From: Proteiniphilum sp. UBA5267
GTDB taxonomy: Bacteria > Bacteroidota > Bacteroidia > Bacteroidales > Dysgonomonadaceae
Assembly (NCBI GenBank): GCA_002411515.1
Contig: DHTF01000112.1
Location: 597 to 34,164 of the forward strand
Length of the DNA: 33,568 nt
Direction of reading: 5' to 3'
Part shown: positions 15,757-25,199 of the stretch, piece by piece
Layout of the letters: each line of letters opens with the position of its first letter
Numbering within the stretch: the first letter of the stretch is position 1
Notes under the pieces: generated by a model
What the model was told of the DNA's origin: nothing
Seen by the model: the letters and a program-made list of their open reading frames with translations, nothing else
Databases searched by the model: none
Position numbers and translations under genes: made by a program

Positions 15757-17208
15757 ATGATGAAGCAAATTTTGTGGGCTTCAGCCTGTCTTACGACTGT
15801 TGCATCCTGCAGTTTCATAAAGGGAAATCCGAAACATTCCAAACCAAATATTCTTTTTCTTTTGGCGGATGATCTGGGATACGGCGAACTGGGTTGTTAT
15901 GGCCAGCAGGTAATTCAAACACCAGTGCTGGACAGCTTGGCACGACAGGGCTTGCGATTTACCGACTTTTATGCTGGCAATACCGTCAGTTCACCTTCAC
16001 GCGCAGTGTTAATGACCGGAAAAAATGCAACAAATAGTACCATTCGCGGAAACAGTGGGTATTTTGGAGATGACCGATGGATGCGCGTTGCACTTAAAAA
16101 AGATGAAGTAACCCTGGGAGAAATGCTACAACAGACAGGCTATCAAACGGCATTTATCGGCAAGTGGCATTTAGATGATCCAAACGACCTCTCAACCTGG
16201 GCTTACAACCGGGGATTCGGTTTTGCCGCACAGGAACAGTGGGAGTCCCGTTTCGGGGGAATCCGTTACGATGAACAAATGCACTGGATTAACGGTAAGG
16301 CCGATTCCATTTATTATCATGAGGAAGAATGGAATTGTAAAGATGAGTTTCGCACAGAAATAGCTTTTAATTATCTCGATACAATAAACCGGGAAAAACC
16401 TTTCTTCCTTTTCATGTCATATCGTGCACCCCATGGACATGAACGGTATATCAGCAACAAAGAATTGTATGCAGATCGTGGCTGGCCCGAAAATGAACGG
16501 GTGCATGCGGCAAAGATTACCCTGTTGGACAGACAGATTGGTCGCCTGTTAAAAAAACTGGAAAATATGGGAGAGTTGGACAATACGCTGATTATTTTCA
16601 CGAGTGACAATGGTCCTCATCAAGAGGGGCATGACCCCACATTCTTTGACAGCAACGGTAACTTCAGAGGAATTAAAAGAGACATGTATGAAGGCGGTAT
16701 CCGGGTGCCGTTTATTGCGGTATGGAAAGGTAAAATTGAATCGGGTTCGGTGAGCAGTCACATCTGTGGTTTTCAAGACCTGATGCCAACACTGGCTGAA
16801 GTATCAGGGGGAGAAATACCTTCACAAGCAAACGGTATATCCATATTGCCACTATTAACTGGAAAAATGCAAACCGAACATCTCTTTTTGAACTGGGAAT
16901 TTCAACTGGATGGCTGGTCAAGGGAGTTGTCTGATGGCGGTTTCCGACAGTCCGCAAGAATGGGGAACTGGAAAGCTGTGCGTTATGGAGTGGCACAACC
17001 AACAGAATTATACGATCTGTCAAGCGACCCTTCAGAGTCAAATGATCTTGCTCAAAAAAAAACCGCTATCGTTGAACAAATGAATCTGATATTTGACAAG
17101 AAACGTAGCGATACAGAAGGATTTCCGTATAGAGGAGTGGTTCAGCATTACAAAGCAAGGGATAAATTTCTGTCACATGAACAGACCCGCCAAACCGGAA
17201 ATTTGTAA
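15757..17208 (+). CDS. Family S1 sulfatase 2 (serine type, lipoprotein)
   Basis: The protein has 483 residues with a lipoprotein signal ending TTVASC (Cys18). The sulfatase signature is SSPSRAVLMTGK with the formylglycine precursor at Ser78 and Arg82 beside it. The metal-binding pair is Asp38-Asp39 in FLLADDLGYGELG. GKWHLDDP and FTSDNGPHQEG followed by KRDMYEGGIRVPF complete an arylsulfatase A-like active site. The ATG at 15757 is 12 bases after the upstream stop; an in-frame TTG at 15745 directly after that stop is less likely. It should act on the exported glycan at the cell surface or in the periplasm. Subfamily and regiospecificity cannot be assigned here. Confidence 0.94.
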   Translation: MMKQILWASACLTTVASCSFIKGNPKHSKPNILFLLADDLGYGELGCYGQQVIQTPVLDSLARQGLRFTDFYAGNTVSSPSRAVLMTGKNATNSTIRGNSGYFGDDRWMRVALKKDEVTLGEMLQQTGYQTAFIGKWHLDDPNDLSTWAYNRGFGFAAQEQWESRFGGIRYDEQMHWINGKADSIYYHEEEWNCKDEFRTEIAFNYLDTINREKPFFLFMSYRAPHGHERYISNKELYADRGWPENERVHAAKITLLDRQIGRLLKKLENMGELDNTLIIFTSDNGPHQEGHDPTFFDSNGNFRGIKRDMYEGGIRVPFIAVWKGKIESGSVSSHICGFQDLMPTLAEVSGGEIPSQANGISILPLLTGKMQTEHLFLNWEFQLDGWSRELSDGGFRQSARMGNWKAVRYGVAQPTELYDLSSDPSESNDLAQKKTAIVEQMNLIFDKKRSDTEGFPYRGVVQHYKARDKFLSHEQTRQTGNL

Positions 17209-17236
17209 CTTTAACTTTAAAAATTATTTCTACATT

Positions 17237-19681
17237 ATGAAAAAATTATCTTATATCCTCTCCATCTGTTTCTCACTGGTTTCCTGTAACACACCAACAG
17301 AGACAGTTAGACAAATTATTCTTTTAGATTCAGGATGGAAATTCATGAATAGAGAAGTACAGGACGGAGAGAAGCCTGAGACGGAGACAGTTGACTGGGA
17401 AAGTGTTGATGTGCCACACGACTGGGCCATCTCGGGTGAATTCGACATGAAAAACGATGTTGTGGTCGACATGGTCATTGAAGACGGGGAGAAAGTAGAA
17501 AAGAGACGTACTGGTCGCACCGGTGGACTGCCTCACGTGGGCATCGGTTGGTATCGCAACGTATTGGATATCCCCTCTAAATGGAAGCATAAAAATATAT
17601 CTGTTGAATTTGACGGTGCCATGAGCCACGCGCAGGTCTTTCTTAATGGTGAGTTCGTAGGTGAGTGGCCCTACGGTTATTCGTCATTTGGTTTCGAACT
17701 GTCGGATAAGATTAAATTTGGCAAGAAAAATATACTGGCAGTCCGGCTCGAGAACAAGGAACATTCGTCACGTTGGTATCCAGGGGCCGGAATTTACCGG
17801 AATGTCCGCCTGGTGATAACGGATCCTGTTCATATCAAGCAATGGGGAACCTATGTCACCACGCCCGAAGCCAGCGATGGTAAAGGAACTGTGAATATCA
17901 TAACCACGATCCTCAGTCCACAAAAAGAAAAAATTACACTGCAAACCGAAATAATCGGTCCGGACGGTAAACCAGAAGCTGTGACAAGCACCAATCTGGA
18001 GATTAACGGCGAGCAGGCGGTCAGTCAGTCGCTAATGGTCGAGAACTACAAGCTCTGGTCGACAACAAATCCAATTTTATACAAAGTCGTATCCAGGATA
18101 TTGAAAAACGGAAAGGTGGTGGATAGTTACGACACACCGTTTGGATTCAGGTATTTTGAGTTTACGGCACACCGCGGCTTTTTTCTGAACGGGGAGAATA
18201 TGAAACTGAATGGGGTTTGCCTGCATCATGACCTGGGACCGCTGGGTGCCGCCTTTAATTTAAGTGCACAGAAGCGTCAGTTGATACTGCTGAAGGAGAT
18301 GGGATGCAATGCGATACGGACCAGCCACAATCCGCCTGCGCCCGAATTGTTGCAACTGACTGATGAAATGGGATTTCTGGTCATCGACGAAGCTTTTGAT
18401 GAATGGAAATATGCCAAAACGAAAAATGGATACCACACCCTGTGGGACAACTGGGCGGAAAAAGATATGGTGGCAATGATTCATCGGGACCGCAATCATC
18501 CCTCGGTAATCATGTGGAGTTTGGGGAACGAAATTCGTGAGCAAGGCAGGTCTGATGGCGCACAATACGCTCAATTTCTGGCCGACATATGTAAACGCGA
18601 GGATCCCACGCGCCCCACGACAGCAGGTTTCAACAATTGGAAGGAGGCTATTCAGAACGGATTGGCCGACGTTGTAGATGTACCGGGATGGAATTACAAG
18701 CCGCAGTACTACGGATATATCCATGATAAATTTCCATACTGGAAGATGTATGCCAGTGAAACAGCTTCCACGGTAAGTTCACGCGGTGAATATTTTTTAC
18801 CTGCAGAAATAAGGATTCATTATACCCGTGAACCATATCACAGCTCCTCTTACGATCTTGAATTTCCGAGTTGGGCAACCACGCCAGACCGGGAGTTCAC
18901 TGCACAGGACTCATTCCCGTTCATGGGCGGAGAGTTTGTTTGGACCGGCTTCGATTACCTGGGTGAGCCAACACCTTACAATGATCAATGGCCATCACGC
19001 AGTTCCTATTTTGGAATTATTGATTTATGCGGAATCCCAAAGGATCGATACTATCTTTATCAAAGTAAGTGGTCAGACAAGGATGTACTTCATCTCCTGC
19101 CTCATTGGAACTGGGAAGGAAAAGAAGAAGATACGATACCGGTACATTGTTACACAAGTTTCAAGAAGGCGGAACTGTTTCTGAACGGGAAAAGCCAGGG
19201 CATTCGGGAAAAAGATCCGACACACTTATACACTACCTACCGGCTGGTTTGGGACGTCCCGTATGAGCCGGGAGAATTGAAAGTTGTTGCGCTGGATGAA
19301 AACAACCATCCCCGGAAAGAAGCAGTGATAAAAACCGCAGGAGTACCAGCAGCCATCCGCCTCGAGGCCCTGTCGGATACCATCACCGCTGACGGGAAAG
19401 AACTGGCTTTTGTAACTGTTTCTGTCGTGGATGAACAGGAGGTACTCTGTCCGAAAGCTTCCAGTCAGATCAGTTTTACAGTGGAGGGTGATGGTCATTT
19501 CAAAGCGGTGGGAAATGGTGATCCAACAAGCCTGGAGTCGTTCATAAAGCCTACTCGAAGAACTTTCAACGGAAAATGTATGGTTTATCTTCAGTCAACT
19601 GATAAAGCGGGCAGCATGAAGCTAAAGGCAACTGCCGAAGGTCTTCAATCGTCTCAAATAATAATCACCTCCGTTAAATGA
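17237..19681 (+). CDS. GH2 family glycoside hydrolase, beta-galactosidase-like, lipoprotein
   Basis: The protein has 814 residues. The lipoprotein signal ends LVSC (Cys17). The layout is that of large Bacteroidota GH2 enzymes: a sugar-binding domain (DSGWKFMNREV, VDVPHDWAISGEFD, GGLPHVGIGWYRNVL), an Ig-like domain, and a TIM barrel from about 310 (NGVCLHHDLGPLGAAF). The barrel holds the acid/base Glu432 in MWSLGNEIREQG and the nucleophile Glu508 in MYASETASTVSSRG. A DUF4982-like domain (KAELFLNGKSQG) and a last Ig-like domain (IRLEALSDTITADGKELAFV) follow. GH2 includes beta-galactosidases, beta-glucuronidases and beta-mannosidases; the ASETASTVSSRG segment is typical of the beta-galactosidase-like branch, but the substrate is not proven. 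The open frame extends back to 17093 inside the sulfatase; the ATG at 17237 precedes a proper signal and lies 28 bases after that gene's stop. Confidence 0.92.
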   Translation: MKKLSYILSICFSLVSCNTPTETVRQIILLDSGWKFMNREVQDGEKPETETVDWESVDVPHDWAISGEFDMKNDVVVDMVIEDGEKVEKRRTGRTGGLPHVGIGWYRNVLDIPSKWKHKNISVEFDGAMSHAQVFLNGEFVGEWPYGYSSFGFELSDKIKFGKKNILAVRLENKEHSSRWYPGAGIYRNVRLVITDPVHIKQWGTYVTTPEASDGKGTVNIITTILSPQKEKITLQTEIIGPDGKPEAVTSTNLEINGEQAVSQSLMVENYKLWSTTNPILYKVVSRILKNGKVVDSYDTPFGFRYFEFTAHRGFFLNGENMKLNGVCLHHDLGPLGAAFNLSAQKRQLILLKEMGCNAIRTSHNPPAPELLQLTDEMGFLVIDEAFDEWKYAKTKNGYHTLWDNWAEKDMVAMIHRDRNHPSVIMWSLGNEIREQGRSDGAQYAQFLADICKREDPTRPTTAGFNNWKEAIQNGLADVVDVPGWNYKPQYYGYIHDKFPYWKMYASETASTVSSRGEYFLPAEIRIHYTREPYHSSSYDLEFPSWATTPDREFTAQDSFPFMGGEFVWTGFDYLGEPTPYNDQWPSRSSYFGIIDLCGIPKDRYYLYQSKWSDKDVLHLLPHWNWEGKEEDTIPVHCYTSFKKAELFLNGKSQGIREKDPTHLYTTYRLVWDVPYEPGELKVVALDENNHPRKEAVIKTAGVPAAIRLEALSDTITADGKELAFVTVSVVDEQEVLCPKASSQISFTVEGDGHFKAVGNGDPTSLESFIKPTRRTFNGKCMVYLQSTDKAGSMKLKATAEGLQSSQIIITSVK

Positions 19682-19757
19682 TACCCGGATCTTCTAACCG
19701 CCAAGCCGATTATAACGAATAGTTCAAATATTAACATACACAACAAGATAGAGAGCA

Positions 19758-21293
19758 ATGAACAGATTACTTCTTCCCACAACTTTTCTTGCGGTTGCTT
19801 CTGCCTGTACAAGCAGTGAAAAGCAGTCACAAGAGGCCAAACCCAATATTGTCATCATCTACATGGACGACCTGGGCTATGGGGATGTTGGTGCGTATGG
19901 CGCAACGTACCTGAAAACGCCAAATATGGATAAACTGGCAAACGAAGGCATCCGTTTCACCAATGGGTATGCCACTTCGGCGACATCAACTCCCAGTCGC
20001 TACGGATTACTCACGGGTATGTACCCCTGGCGCAATGCGGATGCGAAAATATTGCCCGGAACAGCGCCGCTCCTGATCGACACCAACCAGATTACCCTCC
20101 CTAAATTACTTCAAAGGCAAGGTTATCATACTGCTGTCGTGGGAAAATGGCATCTTGGCATGGGCAGCGGACAGGTGAACTGGAACGGGCAAATTGCCCC
20201 AGGTCCAAACGAAGTGGGGTTCGATTATGCTTATGTGATGGCCGCTACGCAGGACCGGGTGCCAACTGTTTATATTGAAAACGGGAAAGTGGTGGATCTC
20301 GATCCTGAAGACCCTATTGAAGTGGATTACATAAAGAATTTTGAGGGGGAGCCTACCGGACTGGATAATCCTGAACTTCTAAAAATGAAGTGGCACCACG
20401 GACATAACAACAGTATTGTCAACGGGATTCCGCGTATTGGATTTATGAAGGGCGGAGAGAAGGCAAAATGGAAAGACGAAGAGATGGCCGATCATTTTCT
20501 GAAGAAAGCATGTGAATATGTGAGAGAGCACAAAAACGAGCCCTTCTTCCTTTATTATGCTCTTCAGCAACCACATGTACCACGTACACCACATCCGCGA
20601 TTTGCAGGAACATCCGGTATGGGGCCCCGAGGTGATGTGATTGTAGAGGCCGACTGGTGCATTGGTGAATTCACACGAACCCTGGAAGAAGAAGGGCTTC
20701 TTGAAAATACGTTGATTATTTTCACCAGCGACAACGGTCCGGTACTTAACGACGGCTATTATGACGAAGCAGTGGAGAAGCTGGGGGATCATAAGCCCTG
20801 GGGTCTTTTCAGAGGTGGAAAATACAGCCTTTATGATGCCGGCATGCATGTTCCGTTTATCACTTACTGGAAAGGGAAGATAACCCCTTCCGTTTCCGAA
20901 GCTCTTGTTTGCCAGATCGATCTGTTGGCCTCGTTGGCCATGCTGACCGGAGGCGATAAGGGGACTACCGACAGTCAGGATTTACTGGATATGCTGTTGG
21001 GCAAAAATGAAAAAGGACGTCAAGAGCTGATTCTGGAAGCAATCTCCAGGACTGCGCTGCGAAAAGATCACTGGGTAATGATTCCTCCCTATAATGGAGC
21101 GGAGATCGAAAAACAAGTGAATATTGAAACTGGTAATTCTAAAGAATATCAGCTCTTTGATCTAAATACAGATCCGGAACAACGAAATAATCTGGCAAAG
21201 CATGATCAGGAGAGACTAAAGGAGATGATCGCTATTTATGAGAAAATAACAAGCGGAATTAATAAGAAAACAGAATCTTTGATACTGGAATAA
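19758..21293 (+). CDS. Family S1 sulfatase 3 (serine type, lipoprotein)
   Basis: The protein has 511 residues with a lipoprotein signal ending VASAC (Cys17). The signature is STPSRYGLLTGMY, with the formylglycine precursor at Ser77 and Arg81. Metal ligands are Asp37-Asp38 in IIYMDDLGYGDVG. VGKWHLGMG, FTSDNGPVLNDG and LFRGGKYSLYDAGMHVPF are the later active-site segments. An insert around residues 165-235 (ENGKVVDLDPEDPIEV and KWHHGHNNSIVNGIPRIGFM) distinguishes it from the other three sulfatases. Such inserts often line the substrate pocket, so its target sulfate probably differs. It follows the GH2 gene after 76 bases in which I see no terminator or promoter. Confidence 0.94.
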   Translation: MNRLLLPTTFLAVASACTSSEKQSQEAKPNIVIIYMDDLGYGDVGAYGATYLKTPNMDKLANEGIRFTNGYATSATSTPSRYGLLTGMYPWRNADAKILPGTAPLLIDTNQITLPKLLQRQGYHTAVVGKWHLGMGSGQVNWNGQIAPGPNEVGFDYAYVMAATQDRVPTVYIENGKVVDLDPEDPIEVDYIKNFEGEPTGLDNPELLKMKWHHGHNNSIVNGIPRIGFMKGGEKAKWKDEEMADHFLKKACEYVREHKNEPFFLYYALQQPHVPRTPHPRFAGTSGMGPRGDVIVEADWCIGEFTRTLEEEGLLENTLIIFTSDNGPVLNDGYYDEAVEKLGDHKPWGLFRGGKYSLYDAGMHVPFITYWKGKITPSVSEALVCQIDLLASLAMLTGGDKGTTDSQDLLDMLLGKNEKGRQELILEAISRTALRKDHWVMIPPYNGAEIEKQVNIETGNSKEYQLFDLNTDPEQRNNLAKHDQERLKEMIAIYEKITSGINKKTESLILE

Positions 21294-21337
21294 GAAGATG
21301 GTTGTTTAAGTTCGAATAAAATATAACGTACTTACGT

Positions 21338-22324
21338 ATGAAAATAATTTTCACATTTGCAGTATGTTTTCTTTTTGCCTGTTCTATCATAGCCCAGCAA
21401 AAGAACAGATACGGTATGAACATAATCGAAAATGAAGGTGGCAACTGTAAAATAGAGGAATATGAATTGATTAACAAGATAATAGATTTATCGAAGGTTG
21501 ATGACCTTTACGAACCATACAATTACGTTGCTGACAAGATAAAGGATAGTGATTATAATAAATGTACCACAAAAAGCTACATATTTAAAAAGTATAATAC
21601 TTACTCGCTCAATATGGAAATCGATCAACCAACTGAAGGATGTTCACCTTATCCTTTTATAATATATGTGCACGGCGGAGGCTGGAATACAGGAGATACA
21701 AATGCATTTGCCAATCAGTCAAAGTATATGGCGTCGAAAGGTATTGCAGGGATCAGGGTCACATACACTCTAAATAAGAACGGGGGCCATTTCGAACAAG
21801 GATTACAGGAAATAGCAGAGGCTTTTGACTTTATCAAGAAACATGCAAAAGAATGGAATCTGGATATGAAACGTTTCGGATTTGCCGGAGGATCAGCAGG
21901 AACCCCATTATCATCTTACTGGGCAATGAAAATGAAAGATTGTAAACTTTATATCGGCTGTAACGGGATATATGATTTTACAGCTCGTATTAAACCTCAA
22001 GGTAGTTTCCCAAATAAAAATGTATATTTAAGAAATATCACAACCGAAAATAAAGCCCGCGAAGTGTCAGCATTGTTCTTAGTACCTAAAAATGACCCTC
22101 CGGCTGTACTTGTGGCACATGGGACAGCCGATACAACAATTCCGTATCAACAGTCTGAAGCCTTGTGCAATGCGATAGAAGTTAATGGAGGCAAAACAGT
22201 ACGATTGATATATCCATATTATGTTCATGGTTTTTTCAATAAAAACAGGAGTGACAAGTATGAGGAAGTGATTTTAAAGATGTACGAATTTGTTAAAGAG
22301 GTATTCAATCATACTTGTACATAA
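21338..22324 (+). CDS. Secreted alpha/beta-hydrolase, probable carbohydrate esterase
   Basis: The protein has 328 residues. The signal ends either at a lipobox-like FLFAC (Cys15) or by cleavage at SIIAQQK. The fold is the BD-FAE/esterase-lipase type: oxyanion motif HGGGW at 112-116, nucleophile Ser186 in FAGGSAGTP, acid Asp265 in HGTADTTIPY and base His297 in YVHGFF. The order and spacing are right for an active Ser-Asp-His hydrolase. Relatives remove acetyl or feruloyl groups from polysaccharides, so deacylation of the PUL 1 glycan is the likely job. The gene looks clearly more AT-rich than the sulfatase genes on both sides and may have entered the operon separately. It starts 44 bases after the upstream stop and ends 83 bases before the next gene. 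The acyl group cannot be told. Confidence 0.85.
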   Translation: MKIIFTFAVCFLFACSIIAQQKNRYGMNIIENEGGNCKIEEYELINKIIDLSKVDDLYEPYNYVADKIKDSDYNKCTTKSYIFKKYNTYSLNMEIDQPTEGCSPYPFIIYVHGGGWNTGDTNAFANQSKYMASKGIAGIRVTYTLNKNGGHFEQGLQEIAEAFDFIKKHAKEWNLDMKRFGFAGGSAGTPLSSYWAMKMKDCKLYIGCNGIYDFTARIKPQGSFPNKNVYLRNITTENKAREVSALFLVPKNDPPAVLVAHGTADTTIPYQQSEALCNAIEVNGGKTVRLIYPYYVHGFFNKNRSDKYEEVILKMYEFVKEVFNHTCT

Positions 22325-22407
22325 TACACGGGCGTTGTTGTTGATATTGATTGTATTGAAGACAAAGATATCCCAAACTACGTTATTAAATAATAATTCA
22401 CATTCAA

Positions 22408-23991
22408 ATGAAAATTGGTCACTCTATAAGAGCACTTGCCGCTCCGGCATTACTTTTCAGCATTTCTTGCACGCAATCGGTTCAAAAAGAGAAGCCCAAC
22501 ATCCTGTTTATCCTGGCCGACGACTTGGGATATTATGATTTAAGCTGTACTGGTAGTCGTTATTATGAGACACCCAACATTGACAGGATTGCTGCCGAAG
22601 GGATGGCCTTCACCCAGGGCTATGCTGCCTGCCAGGTGAGCAGTCCCTCGCGGGCAAGCATCCTGACCGGTAAGTTTACAGCCAGCCATGGCATTACTGA
22701 CTGGATCGGTGCCAGGACCGGGGAGGCCTGGCGGAATCAAAAGCGATATAACCGATTGCTGCCTCCGGAGTATGCCCATTCACTGGCAACTTCATATGTC
22801 ACATTGCCCGAAGCAATGAAGCTGGCTGGTTACAAAACTTTTTTTGCAGGGAAATGGCATTTGGGCGACAAAGGTTCAGCACCGGAAGATCACGGATTCG
22901 ACATCAACATAGGAGGATGGCATGCCGGGAGTCCTGTTGGTGGTTATTTTTCTCCTTATGAGAACCCGAAGCTGCCAGATGGAAGTAAGGGAGAAAATCT
23001 GTCGATGCGGCTTGCATCGGAGACAATTAAATTTCTGAACAAAAATAATCCGAAAGTAACCGGACAGCCTGTATTTGCCTATTTATCATTTTATGCAGTC
23101 CATGGCTCCATTGAAACGACACGTGTAAAATGGGCTAAATACAGGGAAAAAGCAGTAAAGATGGGGATTACTGACACCGGCTTTCAGATGGGCCACTTCC
23201 TTCCTATCCGTCAGGTACAGGATAATCCTGTTTATGCAGGGCTGTTGGAGCAGATGGATGATGCGGTTGGCATTGTCCTGGATGCTCTGGAAGAACTGGG
23301 ACTGGCGGAAAACACAATAGTTATTTTTACTTCTGATAATGGGGGAGTTGCTTCGGGTGACTCCTACTCTACATCAAACCTGCCGTTAAGGGGTGGCAAA
23401 GGATACCAGTTCGAAGGAGGAATTCGGGAACCCTTTTTTATAAAGGTTCCCGGCATGACTTCAGGCGGGGAACAGTGTGATGTCCCTGTTATCGGTACCG
23501 ATTTTTACCCCACATTGCTTGAATTGACCGGACAGAGTTTAATGCCTGAAGAACATACCGATGGCATGAGTCTCGTGCCGCTGCTGAAAGGGCAAACGCT
23601 TTCTGAAAGACCGCTCTTCTGGCATTATCCGCATTACGGAAACCAGGGAGGAGAACCTTCGTCGGTCATACGACTGGGCAACTGGAAGTTGATCCATTAT
23701 TATGAAGACAGACATGAGGAACTGTATAACCTTGAGTCAGATCCGGCAGAAAAACTGGATGTGGCTGCATTTAATCCAGAGATTACTGAAAATCTTCATA
23801 ACAAACTATTTAATTATTTAAACGGGATAGGGGCCCGTTTTCCTGTAAAAGATCTGGAATATCAACCTGAACTGGAAGAACAATATCTGGACTTTGTCCG
23901 GGACAATAAAATGCCGCAACTGGAAAAACAGCGACTGAAATATCTGTCAAAAGATTTCAATCCAGGAAACCATTGGTGGGGGTCGGAATGA
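22408..23991 (+). CDS. Family S1 sulfatase 4 (serine type, lipoprotein)
   Basis: The protein has 527 residues with a lipoprotein signal ending FSISC (Cys21). The signature is SSPSRASILTGK with the formylglycine precursor at Ser78 and Arg82. The metal pair is Asp38-Asp39 in FILADDLGYYDLS. FAGKWHLGDKG, FTSDNGGVASGDS and RGGKGYQFEGGIREPF are the remaining active-site motifs, and FWHYPHYGNQGG near residue 410 is a common C-terminal motif of arylsulfatase A-like enzymes. It is the last gene of PUL 1. Its stop lies 13 bases from the stop of the convergent aldolase gene, with no terminator hairpin between them. The exact sulfate target is not known. Confidence 0.94.
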   Translation: MKIGHSIRALAAPALLFSISCTQSVQKEKPNILFILADDLGYYDLSCTGSRYYETPNIDRIAAEGMAFTQGYAACQVSSPSRASILTGKFTASHGITDWIGARTGEAWRNQKRYNRLLPPEYAHSLATSYVTLPEAMKLAGYKTFFAGKWHLGDKGSAPEDHGFDINIGGWHAGSPVGGYFSPYENPKLPDGSKGENLSMRLASETIKFLNKNNPKVTGQPVFAYLSFYAVHGSIETTRVKWAKYREKAVKMGITDTGFQMGHFLPIRQVQDNPVYAGLLEQMDDAVGIVLDALEELGLAENTIVIFTSDNGGVASGDSYSTSNLPLRGGKGYQFEGGIREPFFIKVPGMTSGGEQCDVPVIGTDFYPTLLELTGQSLMPEEHTDGMSLVPLLKGQTLSERPLFWHYPHYGNQGGEPSSVIRLGNWKLIHYYEDRHEELYNLESDPAEKLDVAAFNPEITENLHNKLFNYLNGIGARFPVKDLEYQPELEEQYLDFVRDNKMPQLEKQRLKYLSKDFNPGNHWWGSE

Positions 23992-24004
23992 AGCTACCAA
24001 CCCG

Positions 24005-25063
24005 CTAAGCCAGTGTGATTTCCCGATCAAGATACACATCCTGAATAGCATGGATCAACTCAACCCCCTCCCCCATCGGCTTTTGAAAAGCTTTACGACC
24101 GGCGATCAGTCCGATTCCTCCGGCCCGTTTGTTCACTACTGCCGTATAAACTGCTTCGGCCAGATCGTTCTCTCCACTGGATGCTCCCCCCGAATTGATT
24201 AAACCAATACGTCCCATGTAACCGTTAATCACCTGGTAACGACAAAGATCGATCGGATGGTCGGAACTAAGCTGATCATACATGCCGGGGCTGGTTTTTC
24301 CGAATTTAATTGCCTGAAAACCTCCATTATTGGTCGGCAGCTTCTGCTTGATAATATCCGCCTTAATGGTTACGCCGATGTGATCGGCCTGGCCGGTCAT
24401 ATCGGCCGATGTGTGGTAGTCGGTTCCATCTTTCTTAAAATCATTATTTCTGAGATAACACCATAAGATAGTGGCCATACCCAGTTCATGTGCATATTCA
24501 AATGCCTCGGCGACCTCAATGATCTGTCGGCGGCTCTCTTCTGAACCAAAATAAATAGTGGCCCCGACAGCGGCCGCACCCAAATTCCAGGCTTCCTTTA
24601 CTGTTCCAAAAAAAACCTGATTGTAGGAGTTGGGATAAGTCAGCAGCTCATTGTGGTTCAACTTGACGACAAACGGAATTTTGTGTGCATATTTTCTTGC
24701 CACGGAAGCCAGCACGCCAAAAGTGGATGCCACTGCATTACAGTCGGCTTCGAGTGCCAGCTTCACGATATTTTCCGGATCGAAATAAAGAGGATTGGGC
24801 GCAAAAGAAGCTCCCGCGGTGTGTTCTATTCCCTGATCGACAGGCAAGATAGACAAGTAGCCGGTATTTGCCAGACGACCCTGTCCGAACAGACGCTGCA
24901 AATTGTTCAAAGTCGGAATATTACGATCCGAATCAATCCATAATTTTTCGATGACGTCGGGCCCGGTAGCATATATCCACGAACGGTCGACCGTGCTACT
25001 CACATGATTCAGGAGATATTCACTTTGATCTCCCAGTAGCTGAATAATCGTAGAATGTGACAT
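24005..25063 (-). CDS. fbaB: Class I fructose-bisphosphate aldolase (FbaB/DhnA type)
   Basis: The protein has 352 residues, matching the length of E. coli FbaB, and no signal peptide. It splits fructose 1,6-bisphosphate to dihydroxyacetone phosphate and glyceraldehyde 3-phosphate through a Schiff-base lysine, in the cytoplasm. Visible motifs are [20 protein letters not shown] near residue 70, [14 protein letters not shown] near 132, the segment [14 protein letters not shown] with the probable Schiff-base Lys234, [12 protein letters not shown] near 290 and [15 protein letters not shown] near 320. An in-frame ATG at 25129 would add 22 residues, but [13 protein letters not shown] at 25063 fits the family start. 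It is a central-metabolism gene wedged between two PULs, convergent with PUL 1 and divergent from PUL 2; nothing shows it belongs to either. Confidence 0.95.
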   Translation of the reverse strand: MSHSTIIQLLGDQSEYLLNHVSSTVDRSWIYATGPDVIEKLWIDSDRNIPTLNNLQRLFGQGRLANTGYLSILPVDQGIEHTAGASFAPNPLYFDPENIVKLALEADCNAVASTFGVLASVARKYAHKIPFVVKLNHNELLTYPNSYNQVFFGTVKEAWNLGAAAVGATIYFGSEESRRQIIEVAEAFEYAHELGMATILWCYLRNNDFKKDGTDYHTSADMTGQADHIGVTIKADIIKQKLPTNNGGFQAIKFGKTSPGMYDQLSSDHPIDLCRYQVINGYMGRIGLINSGGASSGENDLAEAVYTAVVNKRAGGIGLIAGRKAFQKPMGEGVELIHAIQDVYLDREITLA

Positions 25064-25161
25064 AATTGATTTTTTTAAGCGTTCATTGATCTTCCTGAAT
25101 AGTATCAATAAAACAAATGACCGCGCCATTGGTTCGCTTTTAATATTTCATCGAATAATAT

Positions 25162-25169
25162 TACCTTTG
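25162..25169 (+). promoter_or_regulatory. Putative -7 element for the PUL 2 sigma gene
   Basis: TACCTTTG matches the Bacteroidota consensus TAnnTTTG and ends 30 bases before the ATG at 25200. No TTTG is seen at the standard -33 spacing. It lies in the 136-base divergent region between fbaB and the sigma gene. Confidence 0.5.
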
Positions 25170-25199
25170 ACACGTGAGTGAATCAAGAGATATATACCC

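Noticed and set aside
17093..17236. N-terminal extension of the GH2 gene into the sulfatase gene
   Set aside because: The extension would overlap sulfatase 2 by over 100 bases; the ATG at 17237 begins a standard lipoprotein signal.
21326..21337. Inverted repeat ACGTA-CT-TACGT just before the esterase ATG
   Set aside because: The loop would be two bases, too tight for a stable hairpin, and the stem is only five pairs.
25171..25176. Palindrome CACGTG downstream of the putative PUL 2 sigma promoter
   Set aside because: A single six-base palindrome is expected by chance and no second copy supports an operator.
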